Source: Polyangiaceae bacterium
GTDB taxonomy: Bacteria > Myxococcota_A > Polyangia > Polyangiales > Polyangiaceae
DNA length: 64,000 bases
Assembly (NCBI GenBank): GCA_020633235.1
Contig: JACKEA010000012.1
Coordinates: forward strand, 1 to 64,000
Direction of reading: 5' to 3'
This document shows, piece after piece, positions 63,029-64,000 of the stretch (the stretch's first letter is position 1; every line of letters begins with the position of its first letter). The notes beneath the pieces were generated by a model. The model worked only from the letters and a program-made list of their open reading frames with translations. It was not told where the DNA came from and ran no database searches. The position numbers and the translations under genes were made by a program.

Positions 63029-64000
63029 GTCTGTGGTGCCGTTGCCGGTGTTTCTGACTGCGTATGACCCGACGGATGTGCCTGGGGGTAGCCTGGATCC
63101 GCTTGGTTTTGGCTCTGGTTTCAACGGGTTGGCGGACGAGCTGTTGCCGGGGCTCACGGGTGTCGCGTCTGAGCCGGCCTACCTGGCTTTGCTGTGCGGG
63201 GCGTTGCGTCTTGCAGACCATGAGTTGGGCAGTCAGCTCGAGACATTGCCGCCCGCGAAACGACGGCTCGTGCGGGTTGCTGCGGCGGAGCGACTAGAAC
63301 GCGCGTGGGCGATCGGGTGCGCGCTCTCGATCGACCCGGAAGCGGGCGACGGGAGCTTGGATGCCGAGCTCTCCGGGTTGCGAGGCGTGAGCTATGTCAA
63401 GAAAGAGCTACAGCGCATCCACCGGGATGGTCGGCGAGACGCCGGAACCCGCTGGCCCCTTCTTTCGCGCCAATACACCTATGGAATGCTGGGCATCTAC
63501 GGCGGTGTGGCCGATCGCTTGCGCTTGCTGGACAAGGCGGATTTCACCCTGACGCCGTCCATTGGTGTGGACTTGGGCGAGGCATTCCTCGCAGACACGC
63601 TGCCCGAGCCGCCGCTCCGAAGGCGGATTGCGAAGTTGGCTGTCGATGAGGCCGCAACGTTGCCGCTGGGCGAGTTGGCGCGCTGGGGTGAGCGGGCGCG
63701 GCCAGGCATGGAGCTGTCGGAGCCGGTGGCTCGCGCCCTCCGGGACGGCTTGTGCTCCAACGCGCGACGACACCTTTCGCTACAGCTGATGGAAAGCGTG
63801 ATGAGCGCGGATGTTAGAGCCGATGCGTCAGCGGAGCGCGCGGAGCCGGGGGAAGTGGAGATGATCGAGCGCTGCCTGGCGGCGCTCGATCGCGGCGCGC
63901 TGGGAAACGGCGCTCAGGGCGAGCACGGCGTTCTGCGTGGTGTGCTCCAAACCATACTGGCGTTCGAGCACGTGTATCGCTGGAGCGTTGTCGGGCTGGA
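63029..64000 (+). CDS. Hypothetical protein divergent from DISARM, runs off the window
   Basis: An uninterrupted frame of 324 codons with no stop before base 64000, so the gene is partial. ATG 63029 has GGGAGG seven bases upstream. The protein begins VPLPVFLTAYDPTDVPGGSL, then DPLGFGSGFNGLADELLPGL and PAYLALLCGALRLAD. This is a pattern of a ligand-independent helical protein with a GxxDPLG motif that loosely recalls DUF6361-type defence-island proteins; I do not claim membership. Later parts are helical and charged, without catalytic motifs I recognise. Divergence from drmD across 275 bp suggests shared regulation and a possible role in the same locus. Confidence 0.72.

Noticed and set aside
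59133..63221. DrmD starting at 63221
   Set aside because: The extra 156 residues are Arg/His-rich, cross the inverted repeat and overlap the divergent gene that has a good ribosome-binding site.

Overview
The window reads as chromosomal DNA of a very GC-rich myxobacterium (Myxococcota). The direct evidence is a MYXO-CTERM-type sorting tail at about 22770-22890, many lipoproteins with Gly/Ser-rich linkers, two large Ser/Thr kinases, a TPR/PEGA-type protein, and extensive minisatellite DNA between genes. I see no rRNA, tRNA or CRISPR array.

Left third (1-22.7 kb). Sparse genes sit in repeat-rich DNA: small lipoproteins, a secreted beta-barrel-like protein, NADP-type glutamate dehydrogenase, a MarR-type regulator, a membrane Ser/Thr kinase, and an Rpn-like nuclease family gene with a truncated tandem copy. 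At least nine tandem arrays (units 21-41 bp) and three dispersed palindromic families fill the rest. In four genes the reading frame runs into a tandem array that supplies the stop codon. A decayed IS21-family element (9917-12340) still has a 5-bp target duplication. At 20972-22660 lies a PIN (DUF4411)/Xre-ImmA-type toxin-antitoxin pair.

Middle third (22.7-45.4 kb). A MYXO-CTERM protein gene broken by three frameshifts is followed by a signalling-like region. Two alpha/beta-hydrolase then LuxR cassettes face away from each other around a third hydrolase, a sulfatase-modifying-factor-domain lipoprotein and a CapA-type phosphoesterase. Next come four secreted proteins sharing one N-terminal stalk module but carrying different heads (jelly-roll-like, two Cys-rich, phage tail collar). 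One of them lies in an operon with a Ser/Thr kinase and a TPR/PEGA protein. A similar 20-bp motif lies upstream of several of these units. At 40.0-44.2 kb an acyl-CoA synthetase fragment abuts an IS1380 remnant, itself cut by an intact IS21-family element.

Right third (45.4-64 kb). A potassium-channel gene and an Mrr-type restriction endonuclease gene lie downstream of a complete class 1 DISARM defence operon (drmD-drmMI-drmA-drmB-drmC, minus strand). Two extra genes are embedded between drmMI and drmA: a four-helix membrane protein and a DndC-like PP-loop sulfurtransferase. A divergent open frame (63029 to the window edge) starts 275 bp from drmD and may belong to the same locus.
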